Positions 10,208 through 19,324 of a DNA stretch of 39,210 nucleotides are shown here, in pieces (the first letter of the stretch is position 1; the number at the start of each line of letters is the position of its first letter). The notes under the pieces are model-generated. The model was not told where the DNA came from and searched no databases. It saw only the letters and a program-made list of their open reading frames with translations. Position numbers and translations under genes: made by a program. The stretch is from Gammaproteobacteria bacterium (lineage in GTDB: Bacteria; Pseudomonadota; Gammaproteobacteria; Arenicellales; UBA868): NCBI GenBank assembly GCA_011523045.1, contig WTHR01000215.1, positions 1 to 39,210 on the forward strand, written 5' to 3'.

Positions 10208-10214
10208 GTTGCGA

Positions 10215-11096
10215 TTAAGAGGAGGTGCGGTCTTTTTCAGATTGCTGCAATATGCGTTTGTAAAAGTCGTTCTTTTTTCCACCGGTCAGCTGCGCAGCAA
10301 TGTCACTCGCCTTGCGTGGGGGTAACGCTCCCGCCAGCAGTTCGATCAATAACGCCTCGTCAATGGGTTTGCCGGAATCGGCTTCTTTTGCCCCTTTTAC
10401 AATCAGAACAATCTCACCTTTAATCTTCTCTTGTTGCGCCTGAAGCTTTGCCGCCAGCGCTCCGGCTGTGGCACGCTCGACCGACTCAAACCGTTTGGTC
10501 AATTCACGACAATAAGACACAAGTCGACCGTCACCAAAGATCCCGGCAATATCAGACAGTGCATCTGCCACCCGCTTGGGGGATTCAAAAAATACCAGTG
10601 TGCGGCTCTCGGTGGAAAGAAGACGCAGGCGGGTACGGCGGGCCTCAGCGCGCGCTGGAAGAAAACCCTCAAAAACAAAGCGGTCTGTCGGCAGGCCGGA
10701 CACCGAAAGCGCGGCCGTCACGGCACTTGGGCCCGGCACGGACACCACACGAAGCTCTTCGCTTGTCGCCCGGTCTACCAGGCGATAGCCCGGATCGCTA
10801 ATCAATGGCGTGCCGGCATCGCTCACGAGGGCAACCTGCTGGCCCGAGGCAATCATGTGAATCACTCTGGACAGTTGGCGTGCTTCGTTATGCTCGTGCA
10901 GAGCAATGAGCTTGGGCGAAGCAACGCCAAGATGATTGAGCAGCCTTCGGGTATGACGCGTGTCCTCGGCAACGATAACGTCAGCTTCATGGAGCACTTC
11001 GGCAGCACGGGCGGATACATCCCCAAGATGGCCGATTGGTGTGGCCACCACATACAGGACGCCGGGAAGTCGGGAAACGTTCGGGGTCTGGCTCAC
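10215..11096 (-). CDS. rsmI: 16S rRNA (cytidine(1402)-2'-O)-methyltransferase
   Basis: GVLYVVATPIGHLGDVSARA, EDTRHTRRLLNHLG, LVSDAGTPLISDPGYRLV motifs. GTG start (VSQTPN...) at 11096 preferred over the longer ORF start at 11270. Confidence 0.95.
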   Translation of the reverse strand: MSQTPNVSRLPGVLYVVATPIGHLGDVSARAAEVLHEADVIVAEDTRHTRRLLNHLGVASPKLIALHEHNEARQLSRVIHMIASGQQVALVSDAGTPLISDPGYRLVDRATSEELRVVSVPGPSAVTAALSVSGLPTDRFVFEGFLPARAEARRTRLRLLSTESRTLVFFESPKRVADALSDIAGIFGDGRLVSYCRELTKRFESVERATAGALAAKLQAQQEKIKGEIVLIVKGAKEADSGKPIDEALLIELLAGALPPRKASDIAAQLTGGKKNDFYKRILQQSEKDRTSS

Positions 11097-11175
11097 GATG
11101 GGGATTCCACTGGTTCCGCGATGCGCACAACTCCGTGGTCGCGGTAACGTCAAGTGTATCCGGTATACTGAATTC

Positions 11176-13107
11176 ATGCCCTTGTACTGTGTCGGCCGCT
11201 CTGCTCTCCCGCTCTGGGCAACGGCTATCGCCATGCTGATGTCTGGATGCGCCGCTCTTCCGCAATCCAAGGATGCTCAACCCAAAGATGAACCGAAATC
11301 GGTGTCGAGCACGCAGGTTGAAACTCATTCCCAGGCGATCATCCCCTCGGCGCCCGTCATGCAAGATCTTGCGCGCGCCGAGCCCGCCACCTCGGCATGG
11401 ACGTTTCTCGAACGCGCGCTCGATGCCGAGGCTACTCAAGCGCAGCTCCTTTTTCTCGCCGCTGCCCAGCGCTTTCTTCAGGCGATGCGCCTGGATGAGG
11501 CCGAAATCATTCTCAATAGAACATGGTTCCTTGATGCAAATCCCTGGGTTGCCCGTCAACACACGTTGATGCGCGCAGCTCTTGCACTGGCGAAAAAGGA
11601 CTTGCCGAAGGCGCACCGGTTTTTGGCCCGCGCCGAAAATAGTGAACTTGATGACTGGCAGTGGTTTTTGCTTAACGACCTTAAATTGCAGATTCTGTTT
11701 GCCGACAAAAACCTCATCGAGGCATTAAACCTCATCAACGCTCTTTCACTGGACAGCAGGTCGCAGCCTGACATCGACGCGTTGCTTGCCCGGGTTTTCG
11801 ATGCCCTGTCGATGCTGACTTCGCAGGAGCGTAACCTGCTGAAACAGCATCCCGACATCGCAGAGGACAGTCTGGCCTGGCTGGAACTTGTGCAAATGAT
11901 CAGTGCTTCAGCTTGGGCACCAGAGAAGCTCCGTCTTGATCTTGACAACTGGTCCGCCAAATATCCCGGGCATCGCGCGACCGTCCTTCGCAATCAGTTC
12001 CAACCTGCCGCCTGTGCCTCGGCAAACCCGATCAGCATTGCCTTGCTGCTGCCGATGACTTCTCCTTTCGGTAAAGCGGCATCGGCGTTTCACGACGGCT
12101 TTATGCGCCTTCATAACGGAGACCATCCTTCTTCCCGACCGCTTGTGTCACTCTACGATTTCGGTCACGACACCAATACTATCGGCAACGTTTATCAGGC
12201 AGCGGTGGCAGCGGGCGCCGATATTGTGGTGGGGCCTCTCGGTCGGGATGCAGTAGCAAGTTTAATAAGCCAGTCGACGCTGACCGTGCCAACACTGCTG
12301 CTAGGCTCAAGCGATACTGAGCACTCACCCAAAGCCTTCTTCGTAGATCTGTCACGCCGCAGTGAGGCATTGTCACTTGTGACCCATGCCCGAGCGCGCG
12401 GCCTGAAAAACGCCTTGGTGCTCTACACCCTGACCAAAGCAAACAAGGCGGCTGCAGACACTGCTGTCCAAGCGTGGCGGGATCAGGGCGGCCAGATTAC
12501 AGACGCAGTGATTGTGGATTCAACGCTCAGTGATTTCTCCGAAATGATTTCACGCATGCTGGGTCTTTCCCAGATCAAGGCGCAAGCCAACGCTTTGCAA
12601 GATACTCTCGGCGACACCCTTCCCTTGACCGTCGTGCCGCGGATCCGTCGGGACCTTGATGTGATATTGCTTTTTACAGACCGTAAAACGGCTCGACTGC
12701 TGAAACCCCAGATTGATTTTCACCACGCCGGCAAATTGCCGATCTACTCACCAAATTCCGTCTTCACCGGAACGCCGGACCCGATCAACGATCTTGATCT
12801 TGAGGGAGTGCTTTTTTCAGACATGCCTTGGGTTGTACGTCGAACCGGCCGCTTTGAGCGCTCTGACAAGATGCTCACCGATGCCGACCCCTATCAGGGA
12901 TCTGGTGTCGATCGTCTCTATGCGTTGGGTATGGATGCATACCGTCTTGCGTGCGAGATTCGAGACCTACCACAGGATTCCACCCGGCAGGTTTCCGGCG
13001 CCAGCGGCACTTACTTTCTGAAGGCAGGCGGCATCGAAAAACAGCCTGACTGGGTCATTTTTCGTCAGGGCATCCCTGAGCCTTTCACGCCAGTCATTTC
13101 GCGATAA
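11176..13107 (+). CDS. lpoA: Penicillin-binding protein activator LpoA (LppC family lipoprotein)
   Basis: Signal peptide with lipobox LMSGC; periplasmic-binding-like C-terminal domain; conserved rsmI-lpoA-yraN-diaA-yraP order. The ORF extends upstream to 10960 but ATG at 11176 precedes the signal peptide. Confidence 0.9.
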   Translation: MPLYCVGRSALPLWATAIAMLMSGCAALPQSKDAQPKDEPKSVSSTQVETHSQAIIPSAPVMQDLARAEPATSAWTFLERALDAEATQAQLLFLAAAQRFLQAMRLDEAEIILNRTWFLDANPWVARQHTLMRAALALAKKDLPKAHRFLARAENSELDDWQWFLLNDLKLQILFADKNLIEALNLINALSLDSRSQPDIDALLARVFDALSMLTSQERNLLKQHPDIAEDSLAWLELVQMISASAWAPEKLRLDLDNWSAKYPGHRATVLRNQFQPAACASANPISIALLLPMTSPFGKAASAFHDGFMRLHNGDHPSSRPLVSLYDFGHDTNTIGNVYQAAVAAGADIVVGPLGRDAVASLISQSTLTVPTLLLGSSDTEHSPKAFFVDLSRRSEALSLVTHARARGLKNALVLYTLTKANKAAADTAVQAWRDQGGQITDAVIVDSTLSDFSEMISRMLGLSQIKAQANALQDTLGDTLPLTVVPRIRRDLDVILLFTDRKTARLLKPQIDFHHAGKLPIYSPNSVFTGTPDPINDLDLEGVLFSDMPWVVRRTGRFERSDKMLTDADPYQGSGVDRLYALGMDAYRLACEIRDLPQDSTRQVSGASGTYFLKAGGIEKQPDWVIFRQGIPEPFTPVISR

Positions 13108-13122
13108 CGACCTACGCGAGCA

Positions 13123-13482
13123 GTGACGGGGAAGGCAGTTTCAACGCATCACTGGTCAGAGGACTTCGCCCTCGATCAACTCCAATCGAAAGGTCTGCGC
13201 CTGGTGGAACGCAATTACCGGACACGCCGCGGAGAGATCGACCTGATCTTGCGGGAAGATACATCTTTGGTATTTGTTGAGGTTCGGTACCGGGCAAGCA
13301 GCGCCTTCGGGCGGCCCGAAGAAACCGTCGACGCGAAAAAGCAATCCCGACTGCGGTTCACCGCTGAGGTTTTTTTACAGCAGTATCGAAACGGGTACGA
13401 TACGCCATGCAGATTTGACGTATTTGCTGTTAGCGGAAAAATGCCGGATCCTGACTGGCAATGGATTCAGAACGCCTTTTGA
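13123..13482 (+). CDS. yraN: UPF0102 family protein YraN (endonuclease-like fold)
   Basis: GLRLVERNYRTRRGEIDLILREDTSLVFVEVRYR motif typical of YraN; synteny with lpoA. Confidence 0.93.
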   Translation: MTGKAVSTHHWSEDFALDQLQSKGLRLVERNYRTRRGEIDLILREDTSLVFVEVRYRASSAFGRPEETVDAKKQSRLRFTAEVFLQQYRNGYDTPCRFDVFAVSGKMPDPDWQWIQNAF

Positions 13483-13574
13483 GTCCTTGATCTGATCCCC
13501 TTTCGGCCCCGATCACTGCTGAAAGCTTTAGAATCGTCTGAAAGATCCACCCCCCCCTGATTCGGTTGCCTCTC

Positions 13575-14162
13575 ATGAACCAACAGATCGCTGATCACTT
13601 TACCAGCAGTGCCAAAACCGCGTTAGCCACTGGAGACATGCTCGCTGAGGAGATCGGCCGCGCGTCCCGATCGATACTCGACACCCTCGATAACGGCGGC
13701 AAACTTCTGCTCTGTGGCAATGGCGGATCTGCGACGGATGCAATGCATTTCAGTGCAGAGCTTCTGGTTCGCTTTCTAAAGGAGCGTAAAGCCCTGCCTG
13801 CCATTGCCCTGGTGAGTGACACCGCCACACTCACAGCCACCGGCAACGACTATGCGTTCGACCAGATTTTCTCGCGGCAACTGGAGGCTTTGGCTGCCCC
13901 GGGCGATCACCTGGTGGTCATCACCACATCGGGCAATTCCCCGAACATTCTGAACGCGGTCAAAGCCTCACAAGCGACAGGCGGCATCAAGATAACCGCG
14001 CTCACGGGCCGCAACGGCGGCGCTCTGGCACCGATGCTGGGGCCACAAGACTGTGAACTGCGGGTCCCCTCTGACAGTACTGCGCGGATCCAGGAAGCCC
14101 ACGCTATAATTATTCACTGCTTTTGTGATCTGATCGACCAGCACTATTGCGGAGAACATTGA
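13575..14162 (+). CDS. diaA: SIS-domain protein DiaA / phosphoheptose isomerase GmhA family
   Basis: LLLCGNGGSATDAMHFSAELLVRF and VVITTSGNSPNILNAV motifs. yraN-yraO-yraP synteny favours DiaA, but GmhA cannot be excluded. Confidence 0.85.
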   Translation: MNQQIADHFTSSAKTALATGDMLAEEIGRASRSILDTLDNGGKLLLCGNGGSATDAMHFSAELLVRFLKERKALPAIALVSDTATLTATGNDYAFDQIFSRQLEALAAPGDHLVVITTSGNSPNILNAVKASQATGGIKITALTGRNGGALAPMLGPQDCELRVPSDSTARIQEAHAIIIHCFCDLIDQHYCGEH

Positions 14163-14761
14163 TGAATCCAGTCCGCTCTGGCAGAACCTCAAAACCGTTC
14201 CGTCACTCCATTCTGGCACTTGCCATTGCCTGCCTTGTCAGCGGCTGCGGCATCGTGCTCGTCACTACCGCCACTGTCCTTGCGATTGATGTGGCTCGAG
14301 ACCGCAGAGGCGCCAGCGTCTACTGGGATGACAACAAAATGGAGTTTGATATCAAGCGCTCTATCGACAAACAAGAGCAGATTGAGCACGAACATGTCAA
14401 TGTCACCATCTACAACGGTGTCGTGCTTCTGACGGGAGAGGTGCCGGATCAGCGCGATATCGATACCATCATTGATCTCGCAAAAGCCCATGAGGGATCT
14501 CGGCAGGTGATCAATCGGCTGGAGCTCGCCGGAAAAACAAACATGAACAGCCGTGCCAACGACGGCTGGATCACTACCCGGGTAAAAACTGCAATCGCCA
14601 CATCAGCCCCGATCGAATCGACCCGAATTAAAGTCGTGACCGAACGGGCCAATGTCTATCTGATGGGACTGGTTACGCCGGAAGAAGCCAGTATCGCTGT
14701 TGACGCCACTCGGTCCGTGACGGGAGTCGTCCGAGTCATCAAGGTGTTTGAGTACATCTAA
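14162..14761 (+). CDS. dolP: BON-domain outer-membrane lipoprotein (YraP/DolP family)
   Basis: Lipobox LVSGC; two BON-like repeats (VNVTIYNGVVLLTGEVPD..., ANVYLMGLVTPEEASIA...); start overlaps diaA stop (TGATG). Confidence 0.9.
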   Translation: MNPVRSGRTSKPFRHSILALAIACLVSGCGIVLVTTATVLAIDVARDRRGASVYWDDNKMEFDIKRSIDKQEQIEHEHVNVTIYNGVVLLTGEVPDQRDIDTIIDLAKAHEGSRQVINRLELAGKTNMNSRANDGWITTRVKTAIATSAPIESTRIKVVTERANVYLMGLVTPEEASIAVDATRSVTGVVRVIKVFEYI

Positions 14762-14779
14762 CCGCAAACCGCTGACTGC

Positions 14780-15256
14780 GTGAGCAGCGCTGGAAAAATC
14801 TTCTCTGACTGGGACGCGCTGACGCAGCACGTCGGCAAACACCCGCGTCCGCTGGTTTTCACCAACGGGGTTTTTGACATTCTCCACCGGGGCCATGTGG
14901 CCTACCTTGAGGAAGCTGCGGCCCTTGGCGCCACTCTCGTCGTCGGGCTGAATTCTGACTCCTCGGTTCGCAGGCTGGGCAAGGCGCCAGGTCGGCCGAT
15001 CAACCCATTGGAAGACCGTCTGGCAGTGATTGCCGCTTTAGGGTGTGTCAGTGGTGTCACCTGTTTCGAGGAAGATACCCCTCTCAACCTGATCCTGAAG
15101 CTGAAACCGGACCACCTCGTTAAGGGCGGAGATTGGAAACCGGACGACATCGTCGGAGCCCGGGAGGTGCGAGAAAGCGGCGGCGCCGTGCACAGCATCC
15201 CTTTCCAGCATGAGCGATCGACTTCCGATCTGGTGGATCGCATCCGCAGCAGCTAG
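14780..15256 (+). CDS. rfaE2: D-glycero-beta-D-manno-heptose 1-phosphate adenylyltransferase (RfaE2 / HldE C-terminal-type)
   Basis: 158 aa; FTNGVFDILHRGHVAYLEEA nucleotidyltransferase motif, LKPDHLVKGGDWKPDDIVG. Confidence 0.92.
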   Translation: MSSAGKIFSDWDALTQHVGKHPRPLVFTNGVFDILHRGHVAYLEEAAALGATLVVGLNSDSSVRRLGKAPGRPINPLEDRLAVIAALGCVSGVTCFEEDTPLNLILKLKPDHLVKGGDWKPDDIVGAREVRESGGAVHSIPFQHERSTSDLVDRIRSS

Positions 15257-15286
15257 CACCGCAGGGAATACCTGAGAAACTCCCGC

Positions 15287-15778
15287 TCAGACCAGACGCA
15301 GCATCGGCTCAAGTTCGGACAAGGCAAGTTCGTAGACGCCGCGTTTAAACGAGACGACTTTGCGCGGGGGCAGCCAATAATCCACCCACCGCCATCGGTC
15401 AAATTCTGGCGCCTCGCTGTGGTCCAGGCAGATCGCGTGATCTGAAGCAAGCATCTTCATCAGGAACCACACCTGTTTTTGCCCCTTGAAGGTCGTACTG
15501 CGCGAGCGCAAACTGCCGGGGACATCGTAGCGAAGCCAGTTTCGCGTCCGACCCACCAGTTCCACGTTCTGTGGGCGTAAGCCAACCTCTTCATACAGTT
15601 CGCGGTAAGCGGCCTGCTCGACTGTCTCGCCCTGCTCGATTCCCCCTTGGGGAAACTGCCAGCCATCATGACGACTCCGCCGGGCCCAGAGGACCTGGCC
15701 GGTGCTATTGAAAAGCACGATCCCCACATTCGGCCGATAGCCATCATCATCCGAAACCGAGTGCAGTTGTTCCACCAT
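15287..15778 (-). CDS. rppH: RNA pyrophosphohydrolase
   Basis: Nudix box GGIEQGETVEQAAYRELYEEVGL; GYRPNVGIVLFNSTGQVLWARR typical of RppH. Confidence 0.95.
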   Translation of the reverse strand: MVEQLHSVSDDDGYRPNVGIVLFNSTGQVLWARRSRHDGWQFPQGGIEQGETVEQAAYRELYEEVGLRPQNVELVGRTRNWLRYDVPGSLRSRSTTFKGQKQVWFLMKMLASDHAICLDHSEAPEFDRWRWVDYWLPPRKVVSFKRGVYELALSELEPMLRLV

Positions 15779-15890
15779 CAGGTCTTACCGAGTGTATTGA
15801 TATCGTGCATTAATTGCTCGCAGCCCAAGATTTATACCACAGAGCGCTGCTCACCCGAATCGCAGTTTTATCGCCGCGAATGAAATGCAG

Positions 15891-15918
15891 CCCTGGCGGT
15901 CTGATTGACCGCCAAGGG
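15891..15918 (-). terminator. Candidate terminator hairpin between the LysR-associated ORF and rppH
   Basis: CCCTGGCGGTC-TGATT-GACCGCCAAGGG near-perfect inverted repeat (one bulge/mismatch). Downstream minus-strand T-tract is weak. Confidence 0.35.
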
Positions 15919-15922
15919 TAAA

Positions 15923-16297
15923 CTACGGGCTAGCCGAAGATTCTGCCTGCCAGGTGGCGTAGCGGGATTGAAAAAGCGCCTCCAACCGATCGATTGTGTC
16001 CTCGCTGGTCTCCCCATGCATCATGTGGCGCGCCATCAGGCCCGACGCCTCATTGAATAACGTATCCCGGTTCAACATGGGATAGGTTTGGGTCAAACGC
16101 CGGATGGCATTGATAACACTCTCATGTTCCGGGCGCGGAATATCCATGATCTCCGGCACAGGCGCACTCGTGACAGGTCGACGGTCTCTGAGATACCTCG
16201 CAAAATCGAGCACGCTCGCGACTTCGGCATCGGTCAATACTTCGATGACCGCCCGAAGTTCGTGCTGGTCGGATTTCGCCATCGAGTCGACTCCCAA
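15923..16297 (-). CDS. Hypothetical protein downstream of LysR regulator
   Basis: 124 aa ORF just downstream (14 bp) of and same strand as the LysR gene; MAKSDQHELRAVIEVLTDAEVASVLDFARYLRDRR. No family recognised. Confidence 0.7.
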   Translation of the reverse strand: MGVDSMAKSDQHELRAVIEVLTDAEVASVLDFARYLRDRRPVTSAPVPEIMDIPRPEHESVINAIRRLTQTYPMLNRDTLFNEASGLMARHMMHGETSEDTIDRLEALFQSRYATWQAESSASP

Positions 16298-16311
16298 ACG
16301 CGGCTGCGAAA

Positions 16312-17220
16312 CTATCTTGCCGACTGTTTTTCCACGCAGTGCGCTTCGGTGAATTCGAGAAACTCATCCATTGCGCGCAAGCGGAACTTCTGGCGCTGGT
16401 AAACGATTGAAAAGGGGCGCGTAAGCGGAGGATCCAGACTCAACTTGGACAACATGCCCAGTTCCAGTTCCTTATCGAGCGTAGCGATAGACAGGATCGA
16501 GATGCCGAGTCCCGCCGCGACGGCACTCTTGATGGACTCCGGACTGCCAAACTCCATCGTCAAATTGAGATCCGAGATATCGTGGCCGGCCGACTGCAGA
16601 TAGTCGACGATCACATTACGGGTTCCCGAACCCTCCTCACGGCTGATAAACGGATACTGCAAAAGCGCATCTACGGCACTGACAGAGTGCTCAGTGAGTG
16701 GGTGGTTCGGAGGGGTGACGACGACGAGTTCATCATCCCAGCAGACTTTGGATACCAGATTCTTATTGCCCACCGGGCCCTCAACAATACCGATATCGAT
16801 CTCGTTGCTTTCAACCATATGGAGCACCCCATCAGTGTTGGCGACATGCAGGCGCACAGCGACATCGGGAAACTTGGCCTGATATTCGCCAAGAATGCTC
16901 GGGATAACGTACTCACCGATCGTCGTACTCGCTCCAAGAACAAGCGGGCCCAGCACATCACCGGTCAACTTTCGGACCTCGTTATCCATTTCACTATAAA
17001 GCGAGAGGATCTGATCGGAATAGCCCTTCACAAGATGACCGGCCGAGGTGAGACTGATCCGGTTGTGGGTGCGATCAAACAACCGTGTATTGAAGTAGTC
17101 CTCCAGCTGGCGAATCTGGAATGTGACGGCCGGCTGGGTCATGTGCAGTGCTTCTGCTGCTTTGGTGAAACTAAGCAAGCGGGCTACCGTTGCAAATACC
17201 TGAAGCCGTCTGTCTGCCAT
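16312..17220 (-). CDS. LysR-family transcriptional regulator (CbbR/CysL-like)
   Basis: N-terminal HTH RRLQVFATVARLLSFTKAAEALHMTQPAVTFQIRQLED; LysR substrate-binding domain. Confidence 0.93.
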   Translation of the reverse strand: MADRRLQVFATVARLLSFTKAAEALHMTQPAVTFQIRQLEDYFNTRLFDRTHNRISLTSAGHLVKGYSDQILSLYSEMDNEVRKLTGDVLGPLVLGASTTIGEYVIPSILGEYQAKFPDVAVRLHVANTDGVLHMVESNEIDIGIVEGPVGNKNLVSKVCWDDELVVVTPPNHPLTEHSVSAVDALLQYPFISREEGSGTRNVIVDYLQSAGHDISDLNLTMEFGSPESIKSAVAAGLGISILSIATLDKELELGMLSKLSLDPPLTRPFSIVYQRQKFRLRAMDEFLEFTEAHCVEKQSAR

Positions 17221-17256
17221 GAGTTCACTCCCCCGCCTGGTGTCAATAACTCTCTC

Positions 17257-17297
17257 GCAATCAGTCTCGTTTTAAAACTGATTGCGATAAACTGATT
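17257..17297. promoter_or_regulatory. Candidate LysR operator: inverted plus direct repeat
   Basis: GCAATCAGT-N11-ACTGATTGC perfect 9-bp dyad, plus direct repeat AAACTGATT-N5-AAACTGATT; 37-77 bp upstream of the LysR ATG at 17220. Confidence 0.5.
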
Positions 17298-17329
17298 TTA
17301 TGAGCAATACGCAGATATTGGTAGCACGT

Positions 17330-18238
17330 CTAAGTGGAGAGTTCGGATCGTCTCGCGCCGGCCGCAATGACAAATCGCCGAAACGCTTCCGCAGTCGGTG
17401 AAAGGCGCTTACCTTTGCGGTAGGCCACATACCACCGTCGCATAATCGGCATCCCGTCAACGTCCAGTTCCACAAGGCGCTGCAGGGTCAGTTCTTTTTC
17501 GACGGTATGGGCGGATACCACCGCAAGCCCCAGACCCGCCTCCACCCCCTGCTTTACCGCTTCGTTACCCATCAGCTCCATGCTTTTTTGATAGGGGAAA
17601 CCCTGATCTGAGAAGAAACGCTCCATAGCAACACGCGTTCCCGAGCCCGGCTCACGCACAACAAAATGCGCCTCGGCAAGATCCGCCAAGGCAATCCTGC
17701 GCGCATTCGCCAGAGGATGATCAGGCGACGCAATCACGATTAGCGGGTTATCCATAAATGATTCTGAGACGAGATCAAGATCGGCCGGCGGCTTGCCCAT
17801 GAGCGCCAGATCCGGCAGATTCGCTTCGAGTCGGCTGAGCAGGGATTCGCGGTTAGTCACATCAAGAGAAATCTCAACCGCCGGGTTTTCCTTTGCAAAA
17901 TCGGCGAGCAGCTGCGTTGCGAAATAATTGACCGTTGAGGCAATAGCCACCCTCAGTCTTCCGGAATCTTCCCCACGAAGATCGTTCATCTCTTCAGATG
18001 CGGCTTCAAGATGCCGCATGATGGTTCGCGCATGAACAAGCATCGCGTCGCCGGCTTGCGTCAGATAGATTTTCTTTCCAATCTGCTCAAACATCGGCAG
18101 ACCGATTGAACTTTCCATTTGCTTGATCTGCATCGACACCGCCGGCTGCGTGAGGTGCAATTCCTCTGCTGCCCGGGTATAGCTGAGATGCCGGGCAACT
18201 GCCTCGAACACCTGCAGTTGCCGAATGGTAATGTGCAC
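17330..18238 (-). CDS. cbbR: LysR-family regulator, CbbR type
   Basis: MHITIRQLQVFEAVARHLSYTRAAEELHLTQPAVSMQIKQMESSIGLPMFEQIGKKIYLTQAG, typical of CbbR; divergent from phosphoribulokinase. Confidence 0.85.
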   Translation of the reverse strand: MHITIRQLQVFEAVARHLSYTRAAEELHLTQPAVSMQIKQMESSIGLPMFEQIGKKIYLTQAGDAMLVHARTIMRHLEAASEEMNDLRGEDSGRLRVAIASTVNYFATQLLADFAKENPAVEISLDVTNRESLLSRLEANLPDLALMGKPPADLDLVSESFMDNPLIVIASPDHPLANARRIALADLAEAHFVVREPGSGTRVAMERFFSDQGFPYQKSMELMGNEAVKQGVEAGLGLAVVSAHTVEKELTLQRLVELDVDGMPIMRRWYVAYRKGKRLSPTAEAFRRFVIAAGARRSELST

Positions 18239-18297
18239 TTCCCTTCCCTCTTGCTCAAATCCCCTATTGAGTCGGGGACCGATTTAATTCTTCTGAG

Positions 18298-18313
18298 ATA
18301 AGTATAGACTTAT
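18298..18313. promoter_or_regulatory. Candidate CbbR recognition site in the cbbR/prk intergenic region
   Basis: Perfect dyad ATAAGT-ATAG-ACTTAT, centred about 62 nt upstream of the predicted prk TSS. Confidence 0.5.
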
Positions 18314-18331
18314 TTACCCAATACAATAAAT

Positions 18332-18361
18332 TTGCTTAATCTAATGAACCAAATCTATATT
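18332..18361 (+). promoter_or_regulatory. Candidate prk promoter
   Basis: TTGCTT (18332-18337), 18-bp spacer, TATATT (18356-18361). Confidence 0.4.
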
Positions 18362-18428
18362 GTGTGGGATTGCATTACTTAACCAAGCCGAATCACTGCA
18401 TTAGATGTAGCCGCCGGGAGAAACCCTG

Positions 18429-19319
18429 ATGTCCACAAACCACCCCGTTATTGCTGTTACCGGCTCTTCAGGTGCCGGCACAAGCACTGTGAAGACGGCT
18501 GTTGAGCATATCCTGACGCGCGAGCACCTTAAAGCAATCATTGTTGAGGGGGACAGTTTTCACAGATTCGACCGCTACGAGATGCCTGAGGAGGTCGCCA
18601 AAGCGCATCAATCCGGTCGGGATCTCAGTCATTTTGGCCCCGACGGCAACTACTTCGAAAAACTTGAAGCCTTATTCAGGGATTACAGTGAAACCGGCCG
18701 TGGGAAGATCCGCTACTACCTGCATAACGAATCGGAAGCCGCCCCATACAAACAAAAGCCCGGCACCTTTACTCCCTGGGAAAACATCACAGAAAAGACT
18801 GATCTACTCTTCTACGAGGGATTGCATGGAGGCATGGTCAACGGCTCGGTCAACATTGCACAGCATGTGGACCTGCTCGTGGGAGTGGTTCCCATTGTCA
18901 ACCTCGAGTGGATCCAGAAAATTCACCGTGACACCGAGAGCCGCGGTTATGCGCCCGAAGCCGTCACTGAAACAATTCTGCGCCGCATGCACGATTACGT
19001 TCACTTTATTGCGCCCCAGTTCTCGCGGACCGACATCAACTTTCAACGGGTTCCCACGGTGGATACCTCGAACCCTTTTGTTGCCCGCGACATTCCCACC
19101 CCGGACGAAAGTTTCGTGGTGATCCGCTTTCGCGATCCCGCAAAATTTGACGTCGACTTTCCTTATCTGCTGGCCATGCTGCATGACTCATTTATCTCCC
19201 GCCGAAATACTATCGTCGTTCCCGGCGGAAAAATGGGGCTAGCCATGGAGTTGATCCTTTCTCCCATTATTGACGGGATAATGAAAAAGAAAAGAGAACT
19301 GGAGCGCAGCGCGCGATAG
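18429..19319 (+). CDS. prkB: Phosphoribulokinase
   Basis: 296 aa; GSSGAGTSTVK P-loop, EGDSFHRFDR, FGPDGNYF, IRYYLHNESEA, FYEGLHGG; divergent from cbbR. Confidence 0.95.
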   Translation: MSTNHPVIAVTGSSGAGTSTVKTAVEHILTREHLKAIIVEGDSFHRFDRYEMPEEVAKAHQSGRDLSHFGPDGNYFEKLEALFRDYSETGRGKIRYYLHNESEAAPYKQKPGTFTPWENITEKTDLLFYEGLHGGMVNGSVNIAQHVDLLVGVVPIVNLEWIQKIHRDTESRGYAPEAVTETILRRMHDYVHFIAPQFSRTDINFQRVPTVDTSNPFVARDIPTPDESFVVIRFRDPAKFDVDFPYLLAMLHDSFISRRNTIVVPGGKMGLAMELILSPIIDGIMKKKRELERSAR

Positions 19320-19324
19320 AGAGA

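Noticed and set aside
9785-10325. Several ORFs (9785-10126, 9957-10325, 9965-10282)
   Set aside because: They lie over the RNase P RNA gene; these are common spurious ORFs in rnpB.
10431-11147. 238-aa plus-strand ORF
   Set aside because: Antisense to rsmI; no recognisable protein family.
13540-13565. Poly-C run (ccacccccccctg) before diaA, considered as a phase-variable tract
   Set aside because: Short and intergenic; no evidence for length variation from one sequence.
16582-17295. 237-aa plus-strand ORF
   Set aside because: Antisense to a well-supported LysR gene.
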